Shown: positions 1-11,000 of the stretch, piece after piece
Numbering within the stretch: position 1 is the stretch's first letter
Layout: every line of letters starts with the position of its first letter
Assembly: GCF_000372725.1 (NCBI RefSeq)
Contig: NW_005201318.1
Location: 194,640-221,685 of the forward strand
DNA length: 27,046 bases
Reading direction: 5' to 3'
Source: Emiliania huxleyi CCMP1516
Lineage: Eukaryota; Haptophyta; Isochrysidales; Noelaerhabdaceae
The notes under the pieces: generated by a model
The model's database searches: none
Told to the model about the DNA's origin: nothing
What the model saw: the letters and a program-made list of their open reading frames with translations, nothing else
Program-made: the position numbers and the translations under genes

Positions 1-192
1 GGCAATCGCGATTAAAATGGAAATCGTATGCAGAGATGCCTCACACCGTCACAGCATCTCAAATTGCGGGTTCCCCGTCCCTGACAGGGTTCGAGGGTAC
101 CGCGCAGCGCTCACGCTTCAGCGCTCAGGCTGACGCCGCACTGTCCCTGACCTCTGACGCCGCAACCAAGTGGCGTGGCGTGGAGCGATTGA

Positions 193-283
193 GCATCCCT
201 CCGGATCCTGCCTCGGCGCCGGGGAGGCGTTGTTTGAGGCTAGGACGCAAGCGTCCGTCTTCTTTTCATACATTCGGGGCCCA
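193..283 (+). repeat. Dispersed repeat, copy A
   Basis: About 91 bases match 18981-19072 in the same orientation with a handful of substitutions and one length difference. The core is GGGGAGGCGTTGTT followed by GAGGCTAGGACGCAAGCGTCC, and both copies end at CGGGGCCCA. The core contains a perfect short hairpin, GGACGC-AA-GCGTCC (243-256). No target-site duplication or coding capacity is apparent. It probably belongs to a multicopy family in this genome. Confidence 0.75.
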
Positions 284-417
284 ATTCGGCGGCGCCTGTG
301 CGCCTGTGCGGGCGGCGCGGCGCACAAGTGATAAGAGAGAGAGCAGAGTCCCCAGAAGTATGAGACAAAATGTCTCCAAACGCTATAAACCACCAGTATC
401 GCGTGATTCGACTACTC

Positions 418-610
418 AAGGTCTAGACACTGGTTCGTTCTCTAGACGCCGACAGCCCGGCACTCGAGTTTTCACCTCGCAGCGCAGCGCGCAGCGCGCG
501 GTCATGTTCGCCTCGACTGATGCCCACGTCATCGCCGCAACGAGGCGGGCGTAGTCCCAGAACTGTTGCAGCGACGACTCCGCCGCGAAGACGGAGGCGT
601 TGCTGCTCGC
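418..610 (-). CDS. Possible terminal exon, unknown product
   Basis: On the minus strand this segment reads as a protein-like stretch with G or C at most third codon positions, including the peptide FWDYARLVAAMTWASVEANM, and it ends at a stop near 418. Its composition is unlike the neighbouring frames and resembles the last exon of a multi-exon gene. I cannot find a convincing partner exon upstream (600-1000). It could also be a chance open frame or a repeat-derived fragment. I do not recognise a family. Confidence 0.25.
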
Positions 611-1184
611 CTCATAAGTAGTCCTTGTGGCCCTAGCCTTGGCTCGTCTGCAGGTCTGACCACAGTAACAGACAGGACACAAACACGAGGCTAACCAGGA
701 CAAGGGCTGATCCCCCGTTCAGATGCTGATGAAAGTGTACAAGTGATGGATCGCTCCCGCGAGGCACACGAGTACCTCCGCCCCTCCCTGCACCCTGGAG
801 TGAGAGGCGTACACACGTGATCGCACAGTGGCCGGCATGTTTTGTAATCGCTGTGGCTGCGTGGGGGTGTCTTCGTTGGGTCCCCGCGGTTGGTCCCTAA
901 ATCGCTCCCTGCGCAGTCCGGTATCGTTAGGCTAGCGTAAGGCGGGAATGCGTGATTGATTGCGCTGGTTCTGTAGGGACGCACGTGTGCAAAAATCATT
1001 ATCCGACTATGTCTGATCGGCTGCTCGTCCTCCGTCCATACGGCTCGCCGAGAAAAAATCCAAGAGAGGGGTGGGAGGGCGGAGAATCCAAAAAACGGCA
1101 AAAAGAAAAACCCGCGAAATAATAATCAAACGCAGCGCCCCAGCGAAGGTCGTGGAGGGAGCGAATAGGGGTGCAAGAAGCGCG

Positions 1185-2830
1185 ATGCTCGAGAGAGACG
1201 ACCTGGACTCTCTGCTCGACAAGCACGGCGTCTCCGGCGTCTCGATTGCGGTGCTGTGCCCGGACGGCAGCGGCGACGCCTCCGTTTCCACACAGTGCGC
1301 CGGCATTGCGGATCCCAACGCCACTCCCCTCTTCGACTCGACGTTGCTGCAGATTGCATCGCTGTCAAAGCCGATTGCGTCGACGTTCGCGGCCGGCTAT
1401 TTTGCCGACGCTGGCGTCTCACTCGACACGCCCGTCGCCGACGCACTCGCCGCCGCCAACTCGCCGCTCCGTCTTCGCGCCGCCAAGGGAATGCCGGCGG
1501 AGTGGGCAGAAACAGTCACGCTGCGGCAGGTATCGCGATCTTAGCCGCACCGCGCGAGCGGCGCGGCGCATCACCCAGCTCACCCCTCCTCACTGACCCC
1601 GGTCAGATGATGGACCACACTGGCCTCGGGATGCACTACGCCAACGGAGTGCCGCGGTCGGACGAGTTTCCGCCGGTGCTCGCCCTCCTGTCGGGGAGTG
1701 AGGAGGCGCCCGCGCCGTACGGGTACGCGTCGCTCGCGATGACCAAGGCGCCTGGGACGCGCTTCGGCTACTCGGGTGGTGGCTTCCTCGTGCTGCAGCA
1801 CTTGATCGAGTGCCGTGAGGGACGACCCGCCGCAGAGGTGTCGTCAGCCCGCCTCGCCGGCCGCTCGGTGCCCCACCGCCAACTCGCAGCCTTCGCGCGC
1901 GAACCAGGTGATGGAGGCCTTCCTGCGCCGCTGCGGAACCGCCGTGCACCTCGGACTCACGTTCGAGCACGAGCCGCCGCCGCACAAGCACGTCGCCTGC
2001 GGCTTCTACGACGGGCAACAGCCGGTGTCTTCTCATCCTCCCTCTCCACCCCTCCCTCTCTCCACCCCTCCCTCTCACCCCCCTTCCCTTATCTCGCACC
2101 GGCCAGGTGCCTGGCGGGCGCAAGTCCTTCCCGCCCTTTGCCGCCGGCGCCCTCGGGTCGGCCGCAGGGCTTGCCGACTGGCTGCGCGTACTCGCGCTTG
2201 CCTACCATCGGCCAGAGGGTTGCGGCGCCAGCTCGCACGTGGCGGCGGCGTGACTCTCACGGCAGCTGTCCTCAGTGCTGTCTGGACCCTCCTGCAGGCG
2301 CCATCTCGCACGCGGCGGCGCGCGCCGTGCTCACGCCCTCCGCCGCGGGCGACCTCGGCTCGGATGCCTTTATGGGTGCGGCGATGGGCGTCGGGATGTT
2401 CGTCTTCGACTCCCATGGCGCCGACGGACGCACGTCGCGCTGGATGCTGCACCAGGCGGCGAACGATGGTTTCCGCGGTGTGCTGCTCGTCTGCTTCGAT
2501 GGGCCGGACGCCGCAGAGGGTCCGCGAGGCTTTGTCATCCTCGCCAACGGCGACAACGCCGCCGTCAATCTCGTGTCGGCGGTGGCGCGTCGGCTGCTCT
2601 GCGCGCCGCGCGGCCCCTTTGCGCGTGTGGCGCTCGACTGGTCGCGTGTGCCCGACCCAGACGTGCCCTATCTTTCGCGCGCAAGCAGCCAGGAAGAGAT
2701 TGTCAATCTCGGCCTCAAGGAGCAGGTGCTCAATGCGTTTGTCAAGCCCGCGGCAGGGCCAGTGCTACTGCCACTACCGGACGTGCCGCCGACCAAGAGC
2801 GCTCACGACGTCGATCAGGGGGGGGCCTAG
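1185..2830 (+). CDS. Serine beta-lactamase/esterase-like protein
   Basis: I place five exons: 1185-1529, 1607-1837, 1908-2024, 2107-2218 and 2298-2830, giving 445 residues. The protein matches the beta-lactamase / penicillin-binding-protein-like superfamily (LACTB and esterase EstB types). The nucleophile motif SLSK is at residues 59-62 (Ser59, Lys62). An HTGLG motif opens exon 2, and a tyrosine-containing FGYSGGG stands where the family has its Y-x-N motif. Members are serine hydrolases or peptidases acting on esters, amides or peptides; the substrate here is unknown. I see no signal peptide. Translation could start further upstream, since the frame is open from about 1071, but ATG 1185 gives the usual family length. 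Introns are 70-82 nt; the fourth has an ambiguous donor (GT at 2219, or GC four bases later) and is flanked by a short duplication. The superfamily call is firm, the enzyme activity is not. Confidence 0.8.
2221..2322 (+). repeat. Short direct duplication spanning an intron
   Basis: About 30 bases at 2221-2250, at the start of intron 4, recur at 2293-2322, across the acceptor and first codons of exon 5. They differ by two substitutions and two single-base indels. Both copies carry GGCGCCA-CTCGCACG. The upstream copy lies in the intron and the downstream copy codes for AISHAAAR. Confidence 0.7.
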
Positions 2831-3429
2831 CCACCACTCCCATCCATCGCCCACAGCTCTCGTTGGCACGCCGGCCAACGAACCAGAAGCCCGAGTTTTC
2901 TATTCACACCATATTCCCGGTTGCCGACATGTCGGTGTTCGTCGGTCGTGTTTTGTGCCAGAGCGTGTATTTCGATCGCCTTGGCCTTGAGAGGAGTATA
3001 GTTTAGAGATGATTTACTCGCACCGGTATCTTTGTTGTTAAATGATAGAAAGTGCGCGAGCGAGGAAATACCCCGCCGCGCGCGTCCATCCAGAGGGCGA
3101 ACACACGACCACCTTTTCCACACAGGCGACTGCCAGGGCCGCAGGGGGGGCCGGGGGGGGGGGGGGGGGGGGCTTTTCTTTCTTGGGGGGGATGCCCCCG
3201 CAGCTCTCGCGAATCTCCCTCTTAACCCACCTGTAACATCTCTATAAGGGATCCCTAGTCGGAGAGATCGTCACTCAACTGACTTAGAGGCCCTCCATGC
3301 GGCTGCCTTCCCGGGATCGGGACATGTGCATGCACATGACATGTACATGTGTCATGTGATGAGGGCGCGTGACAACCCAGCGCCGACTACCCGGCAGCCA
3401 GGGCGCTACGAGTAGTTTCCGATTGGACA
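2831..3429. other. Intergenic: 3' flank and cyclase promoter
   Basis: No gene is visible. The stretch holds the 3' flank of the beta-lactamase-like gene, a 20-base G run (3153-3172) beside other G runs, and the presumed promoter of the cyclase gene. A cluster of CATG palindromes lies at 3323-3350. An AGGGATCCCTA motif near 3247 recurs near 7977, upstream of the next gene. Confidence 0.6.
3323..3350. promoter_or_regulatory. Paired CATG palindromes upstream of cyclase gene
   Basis: A perfect 16-bp palindrome, CATGTGCATGCACATG (3323-3338), is directly followed by a perfect 12-bp palindrome, ACATGTACATGT (3339-3350). They end 80 bases before the proposed cyclase ATG. Position and symmetry suit a binding site for a dimeric DNA-binding protein, but no factor can be named and chance is not excluded. 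Confidence 0.3.
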
Positions 3430-6400
3430 ATGGAGAAGACGACAATGGCAGACTCTGACGACAGGCTGTTCTACCTCCGCGACCTTGCCGAGATCGAGCC
3501 GCCTCGCGATAAATACGACCTGTGCGCCGCGCCACTTGCCAACACCCAGCTTTCGGTACCTGCACAATGCTCGCCAGAGCACACGGGCGGCACGAGTAGC
3601 AGCGATAGGTGTGGCATGGTGCCAGTACAGCGAATTGGCACTCCAGGTACGATGCAGAGGACATCTACAAGGCCGTTCCGCCGCCCGCCTGGGCTGGCCT
3701 CGCGGAGGAGATCTGGGTGCGTATCCACGCAATGCACACTCCACCCTGCAGTCTCAGTGAATGGCCACGCCGTCCGCCTCCATGTGTGTGCGTCCACTTG
3801 GCTCATTCTACCGTGTACCATCGCCGCCGCGTTTGGCGTCCGTCGTGCATACGCGATGCGACGGCCTGTCAGCGGAATACCACACGCTGCCTCCGCAGGT
3901 GCCTCGCCCCACAGAAGGTGACCCAGCAGTTGAGCGGATGCGCGCCCTCATCCGACGGAACGCAGTGGCAAAGCGGGACGCAGCGGCATCGAGGAGCCCA
4001 GGCGATAGGCAAATTCCGATGGGGCGCGACGAGAGATCCACGCTCCTCTCGCGCGCGAAGGTTGGCGTGAAAAGCCGAGACAGGCGCGGTAGCAACAAGC
4101 CGCGGCGTGGTGCAGGCAAGAGCGGGGTGTGGGGGTCAAAGAGCTACAAGGGGGCGGCGACGCGGCTGTTGAACCACCCGTACTTTGAGGTGAGCATTTT
4201 GTTCCTCACCATCTGGGCCCTGTTTGCCGAGGATGTGCGCCTCGCAGCATTCTCGCGCCCCACCTCGGAGCAAGCCGATGTCGGCTTTTGGGGAGCAAGG
4301 CGAGGCTCGAGCCTCCGGCCCTCGACCTTCTAGCCCTTGAGCACATCGTGCCCCGCCACAGCCTGTGTATCCTAGCCCCTCTCGAGCTGCCCACGGGCTC
4401 TCACCCCGCACACTAGCTCACGAGCCATACTCTTCCTCTTGGTCCACCCTCAGCCTCACCGCCCTCCCCCACGCCCCAGTCTGCTCGTCGCAGCTGTATT
4501 TGCCGCCGAGGTGCTCGTGCGCTCCGCCGTGCAGGATGCCTACATCCGTTCCTTCTACTTTTGGCTCGATGTCGTCGCCGCGGGCGCCATGGTCCCCGAT
4601 TGCATGCCGCTCTTCCTCGACACGGGGGAGGCGTCTGGCACCGACGCCTCGGCCGCCGCGCGTGCCGGACGCATTGCGCGCGCCGGCACAAAGGTCGGGC
4701 GGCTGCTGCGGCTGCTGCGGGTGGTGCGGGTGATCCGGTTGCTCTTCACCTCTTCCGGGAGGTCCGACGGAGTGGCTATGTACAACCCGTCACAGCTGGG
4801 GCGCGAGCTCAAAGTGAGGCTGCGTCTAGTCGTGCAATCTTCCACTCCTCCTCCACCCGTAGGGCCCAGCTGACCCCCCGCCGCCTCACCACCGCGACCC
4901 ATGCTACTCATGCATGCACCAGCTCTCAATCCCTTCGCACCCGGCCGCAGAGCCGTATCGCAAAGACGACGGTCCTTTTCATCCTGCTGCTGCTCTGTGG
5001 CGACGCGCTGCTCAAGGCCATCTTTGAGCGGCCAACGACAGACGCGACCATCGAGGTTGCCCTCGCCCAGCTATATCTCTCGTCCCGGGACGCCTACGCT
5101 TCGGGCGGCAATGGCTTTGACTTTCAGCGCATCTTCCTGCCGGCCTTTCTCGCCATGTTTGAGCGTGGCTTCCCGTTCGTCGGCGCCGCAAACGTGCTCG
5201 TGCGCCTCCGTATCTTTGGTCAAACATTTTACGCCCCGCCCCATGCCGTCGACATGCCGCCTCTCGCCTCATGCACGCAAGATGCGCGCGGTGAGCCGAT
5301 CGGCCCGTACGCAGGCCCTGTTTGTAGGGCGCTTGACGGCGCCGAGTATGGCGCGGCCGGCAACGGGCCCGCAACTGCGGTTGCGCGGTTGATGGACTGG
5401 CAGGAGGGTGGCATGTTTCCTGCATCCACCCCTTGCTCCGACTCCGGCTGCTACCCATTCTCCTTCGATGCCGGCGACTATCCTGGCTGGCTTGACCTCG
5501 CTCGGTCGGACTCGGCCACGCAGCACCGACCGCTGCCCGCGAAGGCCTTCCCGCCGCCGTACGAGGACGCCTCGCCGTTCTACCCGCTGTGCAGCGACTA
5601 CTCCGTCTTCCAGGACCCAACAGCCTCCTACAAATACTGCCCGTGGAGCGTCTACCACCTCCGTGTGGACGAAATGTTCCCGGTGCTGCTCTATGCCGAT
5701 GGTACGACGAACTCCGTCTCGGAGGGCTTCAACGCGGCGCTGGAAAGCAACATTCAATCGATCTCAAGCAACAATAAGACGGTCGTGGCCGAGCTGTGGT
5801 ACACGAAGCGGCCCCTCAGGAGCGTCGAGGCCGTCCTGTCGGTCCTGTTCACGCTCGTCGTCTGTGCCGTCCTGGGCGCCGTTTCCTTCCTGCTTTCGCG
5901 CGACGCTGAACAGGCGTCATCCTACACGCTCCTCGCCTCCGCTGTGTGGCCACCTCCCCGCCCGACCGCACGGAACGCAGCCGAACCGCGCATATTCTTA
6001 CGCATTGCACCCTTCTTCGCCCTCGCCGCCACTGCCAGTCCTCTGCTGCCAGATGGTGATCCAGCCGATCGAAAAGATGGTGGACGCGGTGACCCGGCTA
6101 GCAGCCAATCCGGCCTACAAGCTTGAGGCGGTGCAGGAGGTCCGGGACGAGACGGACGCACTCTATGCCTCACTTATCAAGATAGCGTCGCTACTCCAAG
6201 TCGGGTTCGGCGAGGTCAGCAGTAGCCGTCGCCGGCGCAACGTTTTCCCGGCGCCCTCTCTGCTGATTTCTTGGACTTTCCCGCAGGCGGGGAACAATCT
6301 CGTCGCAGAAAACTTGAAGAAGGGGGTGACTGCCACTCTCCTCTCCCCTCCCTGTCCCCGGTTTAATCCATAAACGCCCACAGCGTGTCCCATCAGGACA

Positions 6401-7820
6401 CGGTCGACCCGATGGTGCCTGGCCGTGTGGTCAAGGGCGCCTTTGCCTTCTGCATCATCGACAACTACGAGGAGGTAGTCTTGAGCGCTTCGGTGAAGAG
6501 GAGCTCGCCGCACGCTGTCCAAACGCGGTCCGTGCTACCTTAACCAGGTGCTCGAGTGCCTGGGCGAGGAGATCCTCCCCTTTACCAACACCGCGGCCGA
6601 GATTGTTCACGGGCACGTCGTCGCTCATGGAGGTCAGGCCAATCGCAACCTCGGCGAGGCTTTCCTCTGCGTGTGGAAGCCGAGCCTCGACGGGCTGGTT
6701 GAGGGCGCTGACTACGAGGTGGAGGCGGCACCCGAACGGCTCTCAGACCTCCCCCCACTTGGGAGTGCCGCGGCACAGGCTGCCGACACGAGGATGTGCG
6801 ACGGTGCCCTCACGGCGATCCGCAACGCGGTCCGCAGCGTGCAGTCTTCGGCCAAGCTGCAGGCATACAACGGGCACGCGGCGATCATCCGCGCCTTTGA
6901 CCGCTGCTACAGCACGAAGATCGGGTATGGCCTACACTTTGGGTGGGCCATTGAAGGGGCAGTCGGCACCAACATCAAGATTGACTGCTCGTACCTGTCG
7001 CCCAACGTCAACCTCGCGGCGCGTCTAGAGCAAAAGGCCGTGCAGCGTCGCAATGAATGTCCACATGCCTGCGACTGCGAATAGGCGCGCCTCGAGTCGG
7101 CGACGAAGATGTACGGCGTGGCCGTTCTTCTCTCCGAGCACTTTGTCGCCAAGCTCTCGCCCTCAGTGCGGCGAGGCGCACGCCGCATCTGTTGCGCACA
7201 GGCAAAGTGTGCAACCTGGCGACAGTCACTTTCGCCGCACCTAGGCCTGCGCCGCGTGGACGTTGTATGTCTCAAGGGCTCATCCATTCCCATGGCGATA
7301 TACACCGACGACCGCTCCAACGCCCTCCACTGCTCGCGCGAGGCGGTCATGCGGCTGGGCGAGGGGGCGGTGGTGGCCGAGTTTCAGCGCCGCTTTGGCA
7401 AGGCGCGCCAGGAAAGTAGAAGCAGCTGCACTCCAGCACGTAGCCGCTCGGTCCAAGACTCCACCAAGCAGGGTGGACGTGAGCATGCGTTCGTGCGGTT
7501 GAGTTGCGCAGCTTCTCGCCGCAGGGTCTGGACGGCTTTGTCGCTGGCGACTGGGGCGCGGCGCGGCGCCATTTGGAGGTGCGGCGGGCATCCCTCCCTG
7601 ACTCTCTTGGGGGCAGGGTTGCCGCTCGAGACGTTCTCACCGCCACCCTTTCAACATCTGCGCGCAGGTGGCGCTCGATATTTGCCCGCACGACATGCCC
7701 TCCCACAGGCTGATGAGGCACATGGACAGCGAGGCAAACTCGCCTGACCTCGGCCTGGCAACGAAGCCGTTTGTGGCGCCAAGCGGCTGGCTGGGCCACC
7801 ACAAATTACTGTCCAAGTGA
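3430..7820 (+). CDS. Voltage-sensor receptor class III nucleotide cyclase
   Basis: Thirteen exons (3430-3521, 3647-3716, 3899-4299, 4480-4813, 4951-5913, 6053-6214, 6287-6325, 6397-6474, 6548-7018, 7085-7175, 7245-7402, 7525-7578, 7668-7820) give 1021 residues. Order: basic cytosolic N-terminus; four helices resembling a voltage sensor (about 148-278), with acidic S2 (FAAEVLVR), WLD in S3 and S4 arginines 262/265/268/271/274 at exact three-residue spacing; helix 305-320; outer domain of about 270 residues; helix 593-615; HAMP-like linker from 621; cyclase domain from 688. Asn868 and Arg872 of the VNxAxR motif and the adenine-side Asp859 are present. The first metal Asp is replaced by Ile707 (FCII) and the second by Glu750 (GEAF). 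Cyclases of this type make cAMP or cGMP at the plasma membrane; whether this one is active is open. Five introns start with GC. Exons 1-2 are the least certain. Confidence 0.82.
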
Positions 7821-8050
7821 GGCGCGTCGTTGATGTTGTTGTCGCCGCCCGTGTTCACGTGTTCGCACTGGGGGCCATCGGTTCGCGCCACGCGAGCCTT
7901 GGCCCTAGCTAGTACATCATGCGTCCGAACCACAGCGTGTCCCTCCTTTTCGCACTCCCCAAGTCCTGGTCTCGTGAGGGATCCCTACTGACGTAGTCGC
8001 CCGTGTTTCCCGACCGAGTCAGAGTAAAAGAAAGTTCGAAGCGCCCGCCG
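7821..8050. other. Short intergenic region
   Basis: This 230-base stretch separates two genes on the same strand. It carries the 3' flank of the cyclase gene and the promoter of the mannanase-like gene. The palindromic GAGGGATCCCTA at about 7976 resembles a motif in the previous promoter region. I see nothing else. Confidence 0.5.
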
Positions 8051-11000
8051 ATGGTCTCGTCTCAGCGCGTCAGTATGCCGACGACGGGCAATTGCCGATC
8101 TCTCCTGGCGCTCGTCGCTCTGGTGGGGCTCAGGGAGGCAGATTGTGCGGCGGTGCGCAAGACCTGTCGCGAGGCGAGACAGAACCTGCACAACGTGCAC
8201 GCCGTGGTCAATGACCACACTTGGTGCTACCAGATCCCGACGCAGGTGCCGCCCACCGTTATGTCGGGGAGAGGGTGTGAGATGAGAGATCCCGATGGTG
8301 CCGGTGGTGCGTAGGTTTGCAACCAGTTCTACGTGCCGTACCGCAACTCTCACACCGCCGGGCTCATCGTCTGTCATCTGGTCATCTCCATCACTGGTGA
8401 CCGCGCCTGCCACGCCGAGCAGCACATCGAGGATTGCGAGCCACCGGCGGACGTGGCGGAGGGGCCGGAACCACTCGACGCTTGTGAAACGATGGAGACC
8501 TTTCGCAAGGACATCCATCTCTCGGGACCGCATACATTGCATTGCAACCGCCTTGCTCCTCACGGTGGCGGCTCCTCCTCCCCTTGCCTCCTCGCCCTCT
8601 CACTCACCCTTTCCACTTACCACGCCTCTCTCGCTCTCGCTCTCTTACAGCGTTAGGTAAGGCATACCGCCCTCGTACCACACGCCCTACCCGACTGTCT
8701 CGCCCGAGACCGCTCCACCGATCCCCCGCCGCCACGCCGTCTCGCTGCCTTCTCCCTTTCAGCTTCGTGCCTCGCATTTCCGGAAGCCACGTTTCCGGAA
8801 TCCCCCACCTACCCACCCACCCACCCCACACAGAATGCGAGCACTGGTACGAGTACTACAACCACCGCTTCCATCCGTGCAAGTACTACTGGGAACTCGA
8901 TCGGTGCGACACCGATTCGCCCGTCACATGCGTCGAGCCGCCGCCGCCACGGGCGCCGCCGCCACCTCCAAGCCCACCGTGGCCGCCGATGCCACCTCCG
9001 GATCCACCCCTGCCACCGCCGCCACCAGCAGCGCGCGCACCACTCGACAGCGCGTTCGCGGGAGGCGTCGGGGTGGCGGACGCCAGCCGGTTCATCCGCG
9101 TCAACGGGTACGACCTGGAGGTGGACGATGCAAAATCGTTCCGGTATGTGGGCTGCAACTTGCCGATGCTCCTGCAAGACGCGGCGCGCGAGGCACCCGA
9201 CGCGCAGGGGACGTACCCAACCGTGGACGCGCTGCTGGACGACGTCGCGGCACTCGGCATCAAGGCACTTGCGCGTCCGCCCCCGCCGATGCGTGAGCAT
9301 TGTGGCTGTCCAATATGCCACACGTTCCCCGAACTGCCGCGCCGCGCCTCGAGGAGCGTTGTCCGCGCCCAAGCCCTGCGCTGACCCGATTCCTCGGTAC
9401 CCACGCAGGTGGTGCGGACGTGGGCCTTCAACGACGGCGACTCTATAACCGTGCCGCTGCAGTACGACGGCGAGCATTTTGACGAGACCGTCTTTCGCGT
9501 GCTCGACTACATTGTGCGTGGCGTCAGCCGCCCTCCCGCTAAAATTCGCACCCGTGCCACACTCTCTCGCGCTCGTAGTAGTCCTTCAGTGAGGCCCCAT
9601 GTTTTGTTCCACTCCGCTCTACCAGGAGCCTGCAGGCTCTCTCAGCCTCGCCTCCGCCACGCAGGTCCACGCCGCTGGCCGGCGTGGCCTCCGCCTCATC
9701 CTGCCTTTGATGAACTATGGCTCCTCGGGCGGCGGTGTCGCGCAGTACCACAAGTGGGCGGCGCACCGCGCCGGCTCGCGCATTACTGCCGATTACGCCG
9801 CCCTTTGGAGCTCCGACGAGGGCTCCGAGTGTCCACTCTTTTACTCGGACCCGGCCAGTCAGGAGATGTACCGGTACATGGCTCACAAGGCGAGCCCCAT
9901 CTTCCGCCCGCCCCACCCCCATCCCATGTGCAACGTCGCAGCACGCCACCCGCCGCCGAGTATGTGGCAAAAGTTTGTGCACGCGCGTACCGCACTCCTT
10001 GCCGTGACACTCTCGTGCTCTGCTACTGCCGCGGCGCTCCCTCTTGTGCTGAGTACCACGGCACTTCGTTTGCTTGGCAGGTGCTCACGCGTGTCAACAC
10101 CTACACACGGACGGCGTATAACAACGACCCAACCATCATGCTCTGGGAGTTGGGTAACGGACTGCGCTGCCCCGGCAAGCGCTTCGGTGGCAAGCCGCTC
10201 CAGAGGTGGTACCGCCAGATGGCGCCGTTTGTGCGGCGGCTGGCGCCCAAGCAGCTGCTTGGCTCTGGGAGCGAGGGCTTTTTCCTGTGTGCGGCCGCGA
10301 GCCAGGAGCGCTCGTCACGGGGTTGCCAGGCGGGTGAAGCTTGGCGTACGACGCTCGGCATCGAGGACATTGCCAATTGGATGGATGCACAGGGTGTCGA
10401 CTACATCGGCGAGAGCGCCATACCTGAGTTTGATGTGGCGACATACCAGGCAGCCGCCATCTACACCGCCCCACTCCGCTTTCCTCGACATCCACGAGGT
10501 AGGTCCTTGGCATTACTCACAAATACCGTCCCGCAACCCTCGCAGGCGCGGCTCGACGCTTGGCCACCGACGATGCTCTCGCGGCTCGGCGGCGCCCTGA
10601 CGCGCGACGAGCAGCGGGACTTCCTCGATGCGTGGATCTTGGCACATGAGGCGGGATCCACGCGCAAGGCGATCCTCCTAAACGCGTTTGCCGCGGCCGA
10701 GGTGCGCTCACGGACTTAAACCTCGCCTACCCACCCTTCTCGCACTCATGTCCGTGCCCCCCGCAACTTTCCGCACAGTGTGACTGGTACAATGACCCCG
10801 AGGGCTGCAAGCAGAAGCGGCTCAGCGGCGTGCTGTCGACCGTTCAAAACCGCATCCTGCCTGACACAGCTGCCGGCGGCAAGTCAGTGGCCGCCGTCCT
10901 CTGGTCGCCCGCCGCTGACGGTGGGCCCATTGCCCATCCCTACCAAACCTACGCGCATAAGGCGTTCGAGGAGGAAATTGCCGCGTATGCAGAGCAACTG

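Larger units (their letters stand above)
1..1184. other. Largely non-coding left edge
   Basis: No recognisable gene occupies this stretch. The open frames on both strands have random-looking composition, except for a short minus-strand segment listed separately. It also holds one copy of a dispersed repeat (193-283). The last 100 bases before the beta-lactamase-like gene are A-rich and could be its 5' leader, but I see no clear TATA-like element. Confidence 0.5.

Noticed and set aside
10450..10545. Apparent single-base frameshift in the mannanase-like gene (peptide FLDIHE in another frame)
   Set aside because: A GC-AG intron from 10450 to 10545 keeps phase 0 and joins FDVATYQ to ARLDAW, which matches the family block around the His-x-Tyr motif. 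No frameshift is needed.
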